From: Mytilinidion resinicola
Lineage: Eukaryota; Ascomycota; Dothideomycetes; Mytilinidiales; Mytilinidiaceae
DNA length: 64,000 nucleotides
Direction of reading: 5' to 3'
Assembly: GCF_010093595.1 (NCBI RefSeq)
Contig: NW_022985443.1
Coordinates: 212,688-276,687 of the forward strand
Position 1 is the stretch's first letter; every line of letters starts with the position of its first letter. Positions 22,433 to 34,670 of the stretch are shown here, piece by piece. Made by a program: the position numbers and the translations under genes. A model generated the notes under the pieces. It was not told the DNA's origin. It was given only the letters and a program-made list of their open reading frames with translations, and made no database searches.

Positions 22433-23648
22433 ATGACTGTCAAAGAGCCAGAGGTCTCTTACTGCTCTTCAAAAATCTCTCATCAAGTCATGCTAACTAC
22501 TTCAGTACGTGTACTACCATGCCGGAGGCCAGCGAGGCTCCCGTCCAGTACTTCGAGGCGCCGCAGCAAAGGACACATTCTCGTCCATCCCAGTCGTTGA
22601 CGTTTCAGGAATGTTCTCAAAACATATAGAGGATCGCAAGAAAGTCGCAGCAGAGGTCGGCAAAGCATGTCGTGAAGTTGGGTTCTTTTATGCGAAGAAT
22701 CACAACGTACCAGATGAAGTCATAGCCAACACGTTCGAGGCAGTAAAGAATTTCTTTGCCATGCCTAGTGCAGACAAGATGGAAATCCACATCCATAAGA
22801 ACCCGTCGATAAGAGGCTATGAGCCCTTGTTCGAAACGAAGATGGAAGGAGCCGGCAAAGGAGGCATGCGACCTACTGAATGCCTACACATAAGCCCCAA
22901 ATATTGACGTAACCTAGACATGAAAGAAGCCTTCTCCTTTGGCGACGATCCCCACGAGCCAGAGCAGAACGCGCCATGCAAGCCAGGCCCCGATGCACCA
23001 AAGCGTGCCAATGCTTGGCCCAGCGCGTACCCAGAATTCCGGCCTGCGATGTACGACTACTTCACCCGCGTGAAGGCGTTCTCTCAGGCTCTGATGCGCA
23101 TCTTCGCCTTAGCCTTGGACCTCCCCGAGGACTTCTTCGATGCTGCCATATCCTTCCCGATGGTCGGCATCAGAGCTCTACACTACCCACCCCAAGAAAA
23201 GCCGAACGCGAACGACATCGGCCTGGGCGCGCACACAGACTACGACTTCTTCACCCTCGTGCAGCAGGAGAATGTCGCAGCGCTACAAGTCCTGAACGCT
23301 AACGGTATCTGGATCGACGCGCCGCCGCAACCACGAACCTACGTTGTCAATGTGGGCGACTTTCTGAGTCGAATCACGAACAACAAGTTCAAGTCAACGG
23401 TGCATAGAGTGCTGAACAAAAGTGGAGAGGAGCGCTACTCAATGCCATTTTTCTTTTCGCCGAATCGCGAGGCGATGTTGTCAGTCGTGCCTAATTGCCG
23501 TGAGAAGGGTCAGGTCTACGAGGATATCAACGCTGGTGATTATTTCATGGAGAGGTTGAAGGCGGCCAGGTGGCAGCATCCTTCGAATAATGGGAAACCA
23601 GCTCCTGTGGTGCAGGACATGCCGACTGCGCAGGCTATTATTGCGTAG
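22433..23648 (+). CDS. 2-oxoglutarate/Fe(II)-dependent dioxygenase
   Basis: The proposed exons 22433-22453, 22506-22863 and 22918-23648 give 369 residues. The first intron is GTCTCT...(GCTAAC)...CAG. The second must use a GC donor (GCATGC...CTAG), because no GT fits and the splice restores KGDMKEAFSFGDDP, a strongly conserved stretch of this family. The N-terminal DIOX_N part has FSSIPVVDVSGMF and REVGFFYAKNHNVP. The iron site is HTDYDF (about 231) and TVHRV (about 287), with 2OG-binding RYSMPFF. These proteins resemble plant gibberellin/flavonoid oxygenases and bacterial ethylene-forming enzyme, but the substrate is not inferable. The tiny first exon is the least certain part. Confidence 0.85.
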
Positions 23649-24124
23649 AATTTTCCCAGCGCGACGAATTAGGATATAGCTAAGCATGCCCAATCATCGA
23701 TCCCAGAGTATAATCGTCTACGCCCAGAAGCCGTTGCGCAAATAGTGGGACCGAATGCGCCAGAATAGCTAACCGTCCACTTTTGCCTCATCCGGAAGTT
23801 ATCGACGCAACCTACAGGCATCGCTTATCAGGACCATGACTCTCCCCGCATTCTAAGCAACTAAACGCTTACAAGCACCACCAAAAGCTTCGGATACATG
23901 TGTCCTACCCTATATACTCCCATCGGCATCTTTCCGTTCGCCGAAAAGTCGTATCAGTTTGGCCCGACGAGCGGAGATGAGCGTCCAGCACCACATTTCG
24001 TTATTCCCGTGGATCCCACTCGTACAGAGCCCGTACATAACAACCTGGCCATGGCATCTGAACCTCCATTCCCATTCGTCCCAGACCGTCCCAAGTGCCT
24101 TGTCCCAATTGATCGCCGGCCACC
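23649..24124. other. Intergenic, promoter of the permease
   Basis: About 480 bases between two plus-strand genes. Frames upstream of the permease start (from 23898) are open but show no family resemblance, and the first likely start is ATG 24125. Confidence 0.4.
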
Positions 24125-25852
24125 ATGGAGAAGCAAATTGAAACCACCACCATGGTCCCGGAACCACCAGCCACCATCGTCGATAATGACAAGATCGAAA
24201 AACACCAAGACCATGTCACTACGCATGCAGCAGAAGAGTTGAATGGGGACAAGTACCTCGCATACGCGAACACAAACACCATCATCATAGACGAAGAAAC
24301 GAACAAGAAGCTATGTCGAAAAATCGATATGAACGTGTTGCCGTGGCTGTGTGGATTGTACATCCTGCAGTATCTAGACAAGGGTGTGCTCTCCTACGCC
24401 GGTGTCATGGGCATCCAAAAAGAAAACCACATGACCTCCTCCGAATACACCTGGCTCGGCTCCATCTACTACGCCGGCTACATCGTCGCGGCGCCCATCC
24501 ACAACCGCGCTTTCCAGCAGTTTTCCCCTTCGAAATGGATCGCCGGCTGCGTTGTCACCTGGGGTGTCGTCTTGTGCTGCATGACGGCCTGCCACAATTG
24601 GACGGGGCTCATGATTCAGCGTAGCTTTCTCGGCGCGCTTGAGGCGAGTATAAACTGTGGCTTTGCGCTTATCACGGCGGCGTGGTATAAGAAGCATGAA
24701 CATGGCTCGAGGGTGGGCATCTGGTCGGCTTGCACAGGGTTTGCAACGATGGCTGGGGGTTTGATTGCGTTTGGATGTGTTGCTGGGCAGCAAAAGAACC
24801 CGGGGCAGTACTCAAGCTGGAAGATTCTGGCGCTAGTGACAGGCTTGATCTCGGTTGTCTATGGTGCGGCGATGTGGTGGTGGATGGCGCCGTCAGTCGT
24901 AGACGCAAAGTTTTTCACGGAAGAAGAGAGAACGCTCGCCGTCGAGAGGCTACGTGAGAATCATCAGGGTGGTGGATCGCAGCAATACAAACGCTACCAG
25001 GCTGTCGAGGCGTTCACGGACGTGCGAGTATGCGTTTCATCTCCCTTCTATTTGAAACATTTCCACTGATACGAACCTTGCAGACCTGGATGTACGTCCT
25101 CTTCGTCCTCTCCAACCAAATCCCCAGCGGCGGCCTCGTCCTCCTCCAATCCATCTTGATCAAAAACCTCGGCTTCACAACCAAAGAAACCCTCCTTCTG
25201 AACATCCCGCAAGGCTTCATCTCTATCCTCTGCAACGCCGGCTTCGGCATGCTCTCCCAGTGGACAAAACACCGCTCTGGCGCCGCCATCGGCGCCGCGG
25301 TATTCAGCCTCTTTTGGGCGGCACTGTACGTCGGCCTTGGGAACCAGGGCCATTTCTACGCAAAGGTATGTTCCTCCCACTCCCCCCTTTCGCTTCAAAC
25401 CTCTTATTTCCCCCGCCGCCTTCCTCACCATCTACTAACACCCCCCAAAGTACGGCCAACTCGTCGCCTACTTCTTCATGTCCGGCAGCAGCAGCACGGC
25501 CTGGTTCATGGTCATCTCGATGATCAGCTCCAACGTGCTCGGCACGACCAAGAAAACCACGCTCAACTCGGTCGTCTTCGTGACGCTTGGGGCGGCGTAT
25601 TTCATTGGCCCGCAGACGTTCCGCGATCCGCCGTTTTATGCGCATGCGAAGATTTCGCTGATTGTGCTGTGGGTTGTGAGTATTCTCGTGCTGTGTGCGT
25701 TTTTGGGGTTGAATGTATGGGAGAATGGGAGGCGGGAGAGGTTGGTGGGTAGGGGTGATAGGGGAGAGGAGGTGGATGAGAAGGGGACGGGGAATGTGGA
25801 GTTTATGGATTTGACGGATAAGGAGAATAAGCTTTTTAGGTATGCGATATAG
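24125..25852 (+). CDS. MFS transporter, allantoate permease (DAL5/ACS) family
   Basis: Exons 24125-25027, 25084-25365 and 25451-25852 encode 528 residues. A hydrophilic N-terminus of about 65 residues precedes RKIDMNVLPWLCGLYILQYL, the classic DAL5-family opening (R-x-D-x-x-x-LP). Then come YLDKGVLSYAGVMGI, two six-helix halves and a polar middle loop. This family imports anionic organic solutes such as allantoate, nicotinate or pantothenate. Splice sites are standard and phase 0 throughout. It is in tandem with the 2OG oxygenase, so joint use in uptake and oxidation of a nutrient is possible but unproven. Confidence 0.9.
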
Positions 25853-26222
25853 GGGTGTTGGTGTAAGTAGGGATATGGTCGGGGTATTATAGAATCGTGT
25901 TCTGGATTTGAAGAGATGTCACTAAATTCTGGCATGGATAGTTGCGTGGCTGGTCGTGATCACATGAATAGGTCAAGCCTTAAAGGTCAGGTTTTATGGT
26001 TTTTTTGTATTTTTCTATCTAATCGAGTGGCCAGTGGCCGAGTGTTAACATGTGCATCTACTTGCAGCCCCACAAAATATGAGGGCATAGAAAAAGAAGA
26101 AGAGAAAGAATGATGTAGGACTCAGAGCCCTGGTAACCCCTAGGTCTAGTCCCCAGCACATGTATCATTCAAAAAAAAAAGCATTAGCCCTGCTGCCATA
26201 CAAACCCTTCTTTCGCCCCCAT
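25853..26222. other. Intergenic between convergent genes
   Basis: About 370 bases at the 3' ends of the permease and the coiled-coil gene. A run of ten A lies at 26171-26180. Nothing else is seen. Confidence 0.5.
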
Positions 26223-29200
26223 TCACACATCTCTAATACTCATCGTCGTTGGCGCCTCGTCCTGTCCTAGCGGAGCTTGTCTCATGACGAATCCAGTATC
26301 GGCGCCCATGTTGATTTGCTGTCGCTGGGCGACAAGTCGTCTCGCATCGTACCATGTAAACCTATCCGGGTACCTCATCACATATGCCAATCCCTCCTCA
26401 TAGATCAGCATGAACGGGCCTCCCATCTTCCGAATGATGTCGATATCGGCTGGGAGGTACCCTCTACCTTCCCTTCCTTCCTCAGGGTACACATCCTCCG
26501 GGATGTAATATCCAGTCTGCCTGGCAACGCGAACGATATTCCGATCCATTGCGTCGGGATATTTGACGTCGGCGGTCTGCGGGGGCGGGGCCCATGAAGG
26601 CTCTCCGCACTTCTCTTGCAGCTCGATGATCTTTTTCATGAGCCGTTCGTGTTCAGGTACTGCTTCGTTATAGTACATGGAGACGTAATATTCGAGGCCA
26701 TGCCTGCTCTGAGCGCATTGATGTTCGCAAGACTGCTTGAGATTGTCCATCTCAGTTTGGCAGGCAGCGATCGCATTATCGAGCGGGAGCTGCCTCGCTC
26801 GGAGCTGAGCAATCTCCTTCTCCAAGGCCTGGATCTGGTTGTATTGCCGAATCTTGACCTCCGAGTCGTGGGGAGCGTTGATGCGAAATTGCTGGAGCTT
26901 TTCCTCTTCAAGGGTTGCAATTTTCTTAGCCTTGATGAAAAGCTCATTCTTCAGCAGAGCTATCTTGCGGAGAAGTCCTGGCTGCACTGCGTGGGAGGTT
27001 TCTTCCTTCATGATCCATTTGGTCTCCTCGTCGACGAGCTTGGAGAACTTTCGATCCTTCTCCGCCATCTCTTCCTTCAGCTTGGAAAGCTCTTGCTTCA
27101 TCTCTGAAACTCTACGATTGGCTTCCTGCTCGGCAGCGACTCTAGCGTCGGACTGTTCAGCCAAGAAACGGACAGCCTCAGGAACACCATTTTTTAGAAG
27201 ATCCGACATGTCCTTGACCAAGCTTCGGCTGGAGACCAGATCGTGCTCACGTTCTTCGAGCGCGTCTGATAATCTCTGTACTTCGCGCTGTGCTGCATGG
27301 AGCATGGCCAAGATAACGGATTGACCCTTCGCCATTTCGTCGAAATTAGACGTCCGATTCTGCTCGATATGCAGCATATCCTCGATATCCTTCATGGCAT
27401 TGTGGCGAACCTTCTCGAGCTTCTCATTCCTCTTAGTTAACCGAGCATTCTCTCCCCGGAGCGCGTCTACGAAGACTTGGAAGGCGTCGTGGTGGGTAAA
27501 GCAAAGTCGAAATTTGTCAACTTCTTCCTTCAGGAGAGCACGCGCTTCTTCGACTTCAATGAGCTCAGCCGTGGTCTCTTCGCGCGTCTGGTTCAGTTCC
27601 CACTCGAGCCGCTTGATCTCAAGATCCTTTTGCGTCCGCTGCTCTTCCTCCTCCTTGCGGTTGATCTTGGTGGCTTCGACGAACTCCTTCGTCAACTTCT
27701 TCGTGGGTTCCATCTCCTTTTCGAGGGTCGCGAGCTCTTTCTTCTTCTGCTCCATTTCAGACTGAAGCTGAGTGACGCTGCTCTCGTTTTGGGCAGCAAG
27801 CTGCTGGAAATGGGTCTTCTCCTGGCGAGCCTCTAGGACCTTCTTGCGGAGTAAGAGGTTCTGCTTCTCCTTCTTCTCGACATCATCCTCCAGCTCGGCG
27901 ACGTTCATGGTAGAACGGTAGGCTAGTCGGTTCAGCTTAGCGAGTTCTCGCTGTGCCGCCTTGAGCTCCCGCTGCAGGGTCACGGATGATGGGCGTTCCG
28001 ATGCATCTTCGGCCTCTTGGTCATGATCCGCTTGCGCTTCGTCATCGCTGGCCTCGTCCTCGTCCTCATCAGAGCTGTTGTCGTCACGATCGGAGTCGTC
28101 GCCGTCACTAGCAAGATCCTCATCGTCAAGATAAAGGTCCTCGCCCTCAAGGTCAGCAACCTGTTCGTTTTCGAGTTCCTGGTCAAGAAGCTCTTCATCG
28201 TCGGGTGCAGTGACATCTTCGACGTCCTCACGGAGAGTATCCTCAGTGGCTGCAGTAACCTCTCCGTTCCGGGGGCTACTACTAGTCGTATCCGTATTCT
28301 GGAGAGAATCCGACCAGTAATTGCCATTATTCACAGACGATGCGAAGTTCATAATTGACTCATCGACGTCGGCCTGTGAGCGTGGTGAAGTATCTGGTGT
28401 GATGCCGAGAGACTCGTGGTATTCGGACATGAAGCTCGGGTCGAATTCGGAGATCTGAGTGAGCTTCATCGTGAAAATGGCTGCCAACTGGGGTGACATT
28501 CCTTGAAGGTCGAGGGGTGCACCTGGTGCGCTGAAGCTCGAGGAGGCGTCTTCTTCCAGATCTTCTTCATCCTCGTGCAAGAAGTGGTCCTCTTCTTCAC
28601 GGCCGTGGCGCTCATCTTGGATATTGTTGAGGGCATCGTCGGCCTCATCTGAGAACTCCTGGTGGTCCTCCTCCACGCTGCCGTCGTTATCAGTTTGGAT
28701 ATCGTTGAGGACGTCATTGGCCGCGTACGAAATCCCTTGGCGGTCCTCATGGCCGGTTTCGAACTCCTCTTGGACGTCCTCGGACTCCTGGCTGATTTCA
28801 AGGGCTTCTCCCTCGTCTTCATCATGCTGTGGAAGCACAAGGTTCGAGAGGACCACAGGGATGCTCCAGGGTTGCCAAAGAATGAGTGCCAGTGATCCAG
28901 ATCCCGCTTTCCAGATTTCCAATCGAAGATGATCGTACTCGTGGTGCTCCCAATGGACGAATAGGCCAATAGAGAACTTGAAGAGTTTGAGGAAGTTCTC
29001 GACCTTAACTGCCGGAGACGAGACCTTCGGGGTGCTGGTCTTGGGCGAAGATACGAAAGTCAACGCTGGAATGCCCATGTACTCTGGCTTACGCGCAGGC
29101 CCGCAGGGTACAGGAGAGATGGTATAAGGCACAACAACCGTGGAAAGAGCTAACGCAGCTTCTTGTTCGCGTTCGAAGATGGCGAACAGTCGAGCAGAGG

Positions 29201-29834
29201 CGGTGAATGTTTCTAATAAACTCTGGAAGTGGGAGACGGCAAAGTATATCTCGACATTCTTCGCCAAAGGGATTGATACCACCACTGCACGAGGAGGGCC
29301 AAATTGGGGTCGAAATACTGAAGTGGACTTGCACGCAACGAGAGCCAGGGAGGCAGCTGGCACATGGCGTATCGCTGTCCTGAAGGTACGTGGAGAGGGT
29401 GTTGTCGTCGTAGAGGTCGGATACGTTAGGTGAATGGGACGGTCGACGTTCCAGACGAGGTCGTCAAAGTTGAGCTCTAGGGAGGAGAGAGTATCGTCGG
29501 TGTGGTGAAAGGCATCTAGATACATTTAGCTATGTTCAATGGCCTTGCAAGTATAGGACAACTTACTATCTTCAAAGTAATGCCTGCAAGACTGCCAAAT
29601 CATTGACCCGAACGACTCGCCTTCAACAAATGCAAGGTAGGGCTGCTCTCCATTGAGCATCCTAGGGCTCACAGTGCGCGCTGATCGTACACGCTGGCGC
29701 TGCGATGGAAGCTCCGTCGCCGTTGTCATAGCGAGCGTCCGAGGTGGTGCGATTGGAGGCCTACCTAGCTTCATGAACTCGTTTAGTAGAAAGCCTGATG
29801 GTACTACGAGCAGAAGAGCAGTCAAAGGATCCAT
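26223..29834 (-). CDS. Large acidic coiled-coil protein with N-terminal hydrophobic anchor
   Basis: Exons 29834-29567 and 29515-26223 (GTAAGT...CTAG) encode 1186 residues. The first about 23 residues (MDPLTALLLVVPSGFLLNEF) look like a signal anchor. A region of moderate complexity runs to about 320. A very acidic segment (Asp/Glu runs) covers about 320-595, and a long heptad coiled coil about 603-1060. The C-terminal domain, rich in aromatic residues and proline (KYPDAMDRNIVRVARQTGYY, then MRYPDRFTWYDARRLVAQRQ), shows no coil. I do not recognise the family. Shape suggests a scaffold or tether. The next gene upstream on the same strand has the same overall plan. Confidence 0.75.
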
Positions 29835-31008
29835 GGCAACAGCTAGGACTGTGCCGTGGATAGAGTGGGTGTTGGTGTGACGAAGCAGTGTGAGGTGGTG
29901 GGTGTGGAGGAGGTGGTGGAAAACAGCGAGGTTGACAGCAAAGAACGGATATTATATAGGTAGTGCCAAGCAAAACCCGCGCAGCAGGTCTTTGAATGCG
30001 CAGGACATCGAGGGTAAGTGCGGGAAAACGTTCAAGTAGTGAATGTTTTCGGGGCGAGGCGCCGGAGCGGAGTGTTTGATGGTGAGAATCACCGAATTGT
30101 GGAAGCAATGGGGAGGACAGTACGTCATGAAACTGCAGAACTTCGCGGGACAGACCAGTATTGTAAGGATCATTAAAGGACTGCGAGAGTAAAAGGGGTA
30201 TGTAGCACTATAGCAGAAAATGAAAGGGTAGAAAACGGCGTCTCTGTGCTGAACATTGACTGGAAAAGTGTTATGGAGATGATGCAAAACAATAGATTCC
30301 TCTATACGATATGCACATGATAGGTGCTCTGTACCTTTTCGTACTCACTGAGGAGCCTGTTGGGCCTGAGAGATGTTATACGAACGAGAAAGGGGATCGT
30401 AAGGTACACGCGCGAAGTGGACGTGTAGCAAAGTTTGTTTAAAAAAAAAGGCTTCCTACGAGCTACCACGATCTAGAAGACAGAGCTCATAAAGCTCCCT
30501 GACATTTCTGCTCTCTGTTGCACGAGTTCAGTGACCAGACGCTCCCAGGCGCAACTTCAAGGGTCGCAGAGCGATCGCAGATGGCCTTGCTTTCGTGATC
30601 GACAACGATGGGTATAAGTTATAAGCGTTTCAAATTACTCAACTCGATTGGCAGACGGTTTCGGATGTTTGCGTGTACAGAGCAATCTCAAGCTTAGATC
30701 AGCAAGCAAAGCCGCAAGCAGATCCGCCTGGAATAGACCATAAGATCGGTGGTCAGAAATGTGTCACCTAATATCACGTATAAGAAGAGCTAAGAGCTTT
30801 ATTGGCGTATGGCAATTGAGCCGATTCAGTATATATACAATTGGGGCAAAGGTCTTCTTACACCTTTGTCGATCCGCAAACCCATCAGTAAGTTACAACT
30901 CTGATCTTCCGCATGAGTTGAGTCTAAGAACTATATCCCATCCTATTTCGCCTCCCGTAATCCATCTGCAAGAAATTACCACCGGGCTGGCCTATTCTCT
31001 TCGCACCA
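29835..31008. other. Intergenic between the two coiled-coil genes
   Basis: About 1.2 kb, presumed promoter of the downstream coiled-coil gene. It contains a stretch of nine A at 30441-30449. No gene is supported. Confidence 0.4.
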
Positions 31009-34000
31009 CTAGAGCTCCTCGTCGGCGTGTTCCTCCAATTCTTGAACATGATCTTGCCAATACTCTACCAACAGCCCTCGCCTTACTTCTTCACTCAGCA
31101 CAAACGGCCTATTCCGAGGAACCACTCGCTCAGGCCTCTCGAGCTGAAACGAGTCGACTTTGTCTGCAGGGTTGATATAGTCCGGGTGTGGAATGCCGGC
31201 CTGGTCAAGGTGAAACTCTTCGTTGCTGCGGTAGTCTTCAACGAAGTTTTCCATGCCCTCGGGAATATGTTTGTCAATCAATTCCTGAGGAATTGCCCCG
31301 TCCGTCCTTGCCGTCCTACGCACGTGCATTCGCTCAACTGCTTCGTCCATTTGCCGAAGAGCGGGGTCTCTCATCGCATCAGGCTCCAGAGGACCATCCA
31401 TCCTGTCTTCTTCCGGCGGTGTATGGACTTCCATTGAGTTCAGGTTGAATTCTGGCTCATATGCCCGAATGTGCTCGGCTAAGGCGACTAGCTTATCACT
31501 CTCCCTTTTGAGCTCCTTTTCAAGCACGTTGACCTTCTTCTCGTAATCGACTTCCTGCATCTTCATCATCTTTGTCGTGTCATACATTTGTGTGTAAAGA
31601 GGCTCTTGCTGTTCGGTCAATTGATCGACTCTGTCCTGAAGACTATCAATTCGGGCCTGTGTCTCAAGCCCCATATCAACCATACCCGAGCTGTGGCGCC
31701 AAAAGTTCTGTCGAGCTCTCTCGAGCTCTACGTTTCGACCCTTGTAGTATAGGAAGCGCAATCGGAAGTTTTCGTACATGGGCTTCATGATGTCAATCAT
31801 TTCATGAGCGGTGCGTTCTTTGAGCTCCCACTGCGAAACGATGTCGTCCAGCTGCGAATTGCGCGCGACCACCTCTTCGATCCACGCATCTTTAGCTTCG
31901 ATCGCTGCCTCCAGTTCTCGAATCTTCTCATGAGCGACTTCAAGTTTTCGAGATTTCTCTTCAGCATCTTTCTCTTCACATAGATTCGAGTTGACAAGCT
32001 GTTCGACTAACTTGCACTGAACTAGGTAAGCGTCCTGAAGCTCTGTAATGACGACGAGTGGATCGTATGGAAGTCCGTCGGTGGCTTTCCAGGTGAACCC
32101 ATTGAACCAGTTTGCGGCAGCGACGGCCGAATTGATAGTAGTGAGTAGGGAGTAGGCGTTGGAGCTGGGACTTCATAGCCACAACGGCGTCTTTCGTCTC
32201 GGTTCGGCGAAGGACGTTTTCAGACTCCCCAGCTTCGTGTCGGCTGATCATCTCTTCACGAGCTACGACCTCTTTTCGGAGCTTGTTGCTTTCTTCCCAA
32301 GCCTCGATGCGCTCGGAGGTCAATTGTCGGCATCGCTCTTGCATGAAATTGACCCGCGTGTCAGAGCTCTTGATGGCGAGTTCGGTAGCAATGACTGCGT
32401 TATGGTGAAGTTCTGTCTTCTTACGCTCGGCAACGAACTCCTTCTCGAGAGACTCTATTTGGGTTTTGAACCAGCCAAATCTTTCGTCGGCGGCGTTCCC
32501 CATATGTTGATTGTCAGGATCGCTGAGGGCGCTGATCTCCCGTTGAAGAATCCCCTTCATCTGCTTAGCTTCCCGATATCTCGCCTTCCATTTCTCCTTA
32601 GAAGCGCTCTGCTTCTTGTACGCCTCTTGCATCTAGTCCAACTCCTCTTTATAATGGCGGAGCTCACGAGTGTTGGCAGCGTAGCCCCGATGGAAGTCCA
32701 TCTTTTTCTTTGGTCGCCGCGGATTTCTCTCGCACGTCCCTGAGCTGCTCCTTCAAGGCCTCCGTGGATTTATTCCACCTACGCATCAGGGATGCAACAT
32801 CGGCAAACTTTTCTTGTTCGGTCTTTGTGATCTGTCTTTTTGCTGAAGAACGAATACGCTTCGTCCGATTCTTGCAACGCCTCGCAGCGCGCACCACGAG
32901 CGTCATATCTTGTACGAGGATGGGGGAGCCCTCCGTACCCGGAAGAACGCTATTGTTCGAGATGTTGTTGTCGGAGAACTCAGAGGAAGAAACCGTATCG
33001 TCTGGCTCAAAGCCCCAGGGCTCAGAATACATGTCGACGATATCGACCTCAGAGGGTACAGTTGTCTCCGATACAGTCGCGGTCGATATCTTGTCTTCAC
33101 TGGTACCAGGCTCATCAACGGCCCAAGGCTTCGTATAGCTTTCCACCACATTGGGGTCGGTGGATACAACCTTTTCTTGTACAGTAGCTGTTGATACCTT
33201 CTCATCATAGGTATCGGCTAGAGTAAAGCGGATGGGGCCAAGAGAGCCAGTGTCGACAGAAGTTACGCTGCCGGTGAACGTCGCGACAGTTGGCGGAGTC
33301 GGCCACGAAGATGACCGCTTGATGGGGCACGGTGTTTCGGGAGAAGAAGAAGAAGAAGAAGGGGTTGTGGTTGAGCCGGTGGAGCTAGGCGTGGAGGTAG
33401 AAGTTTTCGTGACAATGCTGCCGTGATCGTCCTTTGCGATGGAAGAAGTGACGCGGTGTAGAAAAACCATCACAAGAATGGCGACGCGAAGCGATGGACG
33501 CGTAGCACTACCCAGAGCTGCACGAGACGAAGGTACAGCTACTTCGCTCAACAGAGGTCGCTCAACGTTGGCGATGACGGAAGTCGCTTTCGAGAAGGAA
33601 GAGGGTGTATTGTGAGGGAAAGCGGAGGGAATATTGACTTGACCTGGTAGTTAGTCAGTCTGTTTGGGCCCATAAATCGAGCGCATAGATGCATACCATC
33701 CTGCTGACTGTTATGACGGACGCTCTTAATCAAGGCATCGAAAGAGTCGAGCTGCGCTACAGAAAGCGAACCAGAGGTGGACTGCGCATTGCGCGATCGC
33801 TCAGCATGCGCAGATGGCGATGCTGATTTAGACGCAATAGGCTTCTTCCTCTTGAAGCGCTCCCGCAATTTGGTACGGAGCCCCATTCTGACGGCTCGTC
33901 GCGCCTGGTGTGAGGTGGCTAGCACAACGAAAGAAAGTGCCAAAGAGATGGACAGGTAGTAGTGGATTGCGAGTGGAGAGGTTGGCGTATAGAGGAGTGG

Positions 34001-34018
34001 ATGAAGATCAGGCTCCAA
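31009..34018 (-). CDS. Second large coiled-coil protein with N-terminal membrane segments
   Basis: The best model has four exons, 34018-33697, 33643-32736, 32632-32226 and 32164-31009, giving 930 residues. The first junction is solid (GTATGC...CCAG). The second (103 nt, GTGCGA...CTAG) and third (61 nt, GTCTGA...CCAG) have weak donors and no clear branch point; they are chosen because all phases fit and both ends stay coiled-coil-like. The alternative is a gene with frameshifts near 32690 and 32170. A membrane segment is at about 17-38 (AIHYYLSISLALSFVVLA), with a second hydrophobic stretch encoded near 33490. A Ser/Thr-rich region and coiled coils follow. The last exon is open for about 385 codons, so it is certainly coding. 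Family unknown. Confidence 0.6.
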
Positions 34019-34670
34019 CTTGCGGCGTTGTTGGGTGAAGGCGGAGGTTGTCGAGGGATGTAAACAAGGTTGAGTTCAGGAAAGCGGCGCTGCGAATAAG
34101 GCTGGAAGTGCGCGCTCTAGCTTGAATCGTGATGTCACGTGGACTCGGCTGCCAGAGGTGAACGGCCTACGTCGGCTTGGAGCTGTCTCGCTGCGCGGGA
34201 GAGGCCTCAACTCCACAGACGAGTGGCCACTAGAGATGACAGTCTGAGCTGATCTAGACAGAGCAAGAGATTGAGTAGAAAGGGGGATAAGAATCTGAGG
34301 GTAGCTTGCACCGAATATGGCGAGATGGCGACGTGCATCGTCACGTGAATGCGGCCAGAGAAAATTTTACATCTGACTCCCTGCTTACCACGCACCATAG
34401 CATCATAAGATTGGCAATATTAAATAGACAATATACACAATGCCCACAGGGTGCTATACTAGAATCTTACGATACTCCGCAAAGCTTTACGGAAGGTATG
34501 ATCTATATGTTGTATGTACATACAAACTGGATTCTTACTCTACCCTTCGTCTATCTTCTAGCGCCTACCATTCCTGGCTTAAAGCCCCCAGTGACGTCGC
34601 TGGGCAAAGATGGTATATCATGGAGGATCCTGAAGACATCGCTTCCATCTACAAAATCAACGATGGCTCC
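34019..34670. other. Intergenic between two minus-strand genes
   Basis: 652 bases upstream of the second coiled-coil gene and downstream of the acidic protein. One short plus-strand frame shows no features. No gene is supported. Confidence 0.4.

Noticed and set aside
22433..22505. Start of the 2OG oxygenase at the non-ATG codon 22509 or at ATG 22518
   Set aside because: 22509 is GTG, and 22518 opens a different frame that stops soon. A short first exon from ATG 22433 keeps the frame.
13352..26222. Secondary metabolite gene cluster
   Set aside because: Oxidative and transport genes are present but no polyketide synthase, NRPS, terpene cyclase or pathway regulator is seen.
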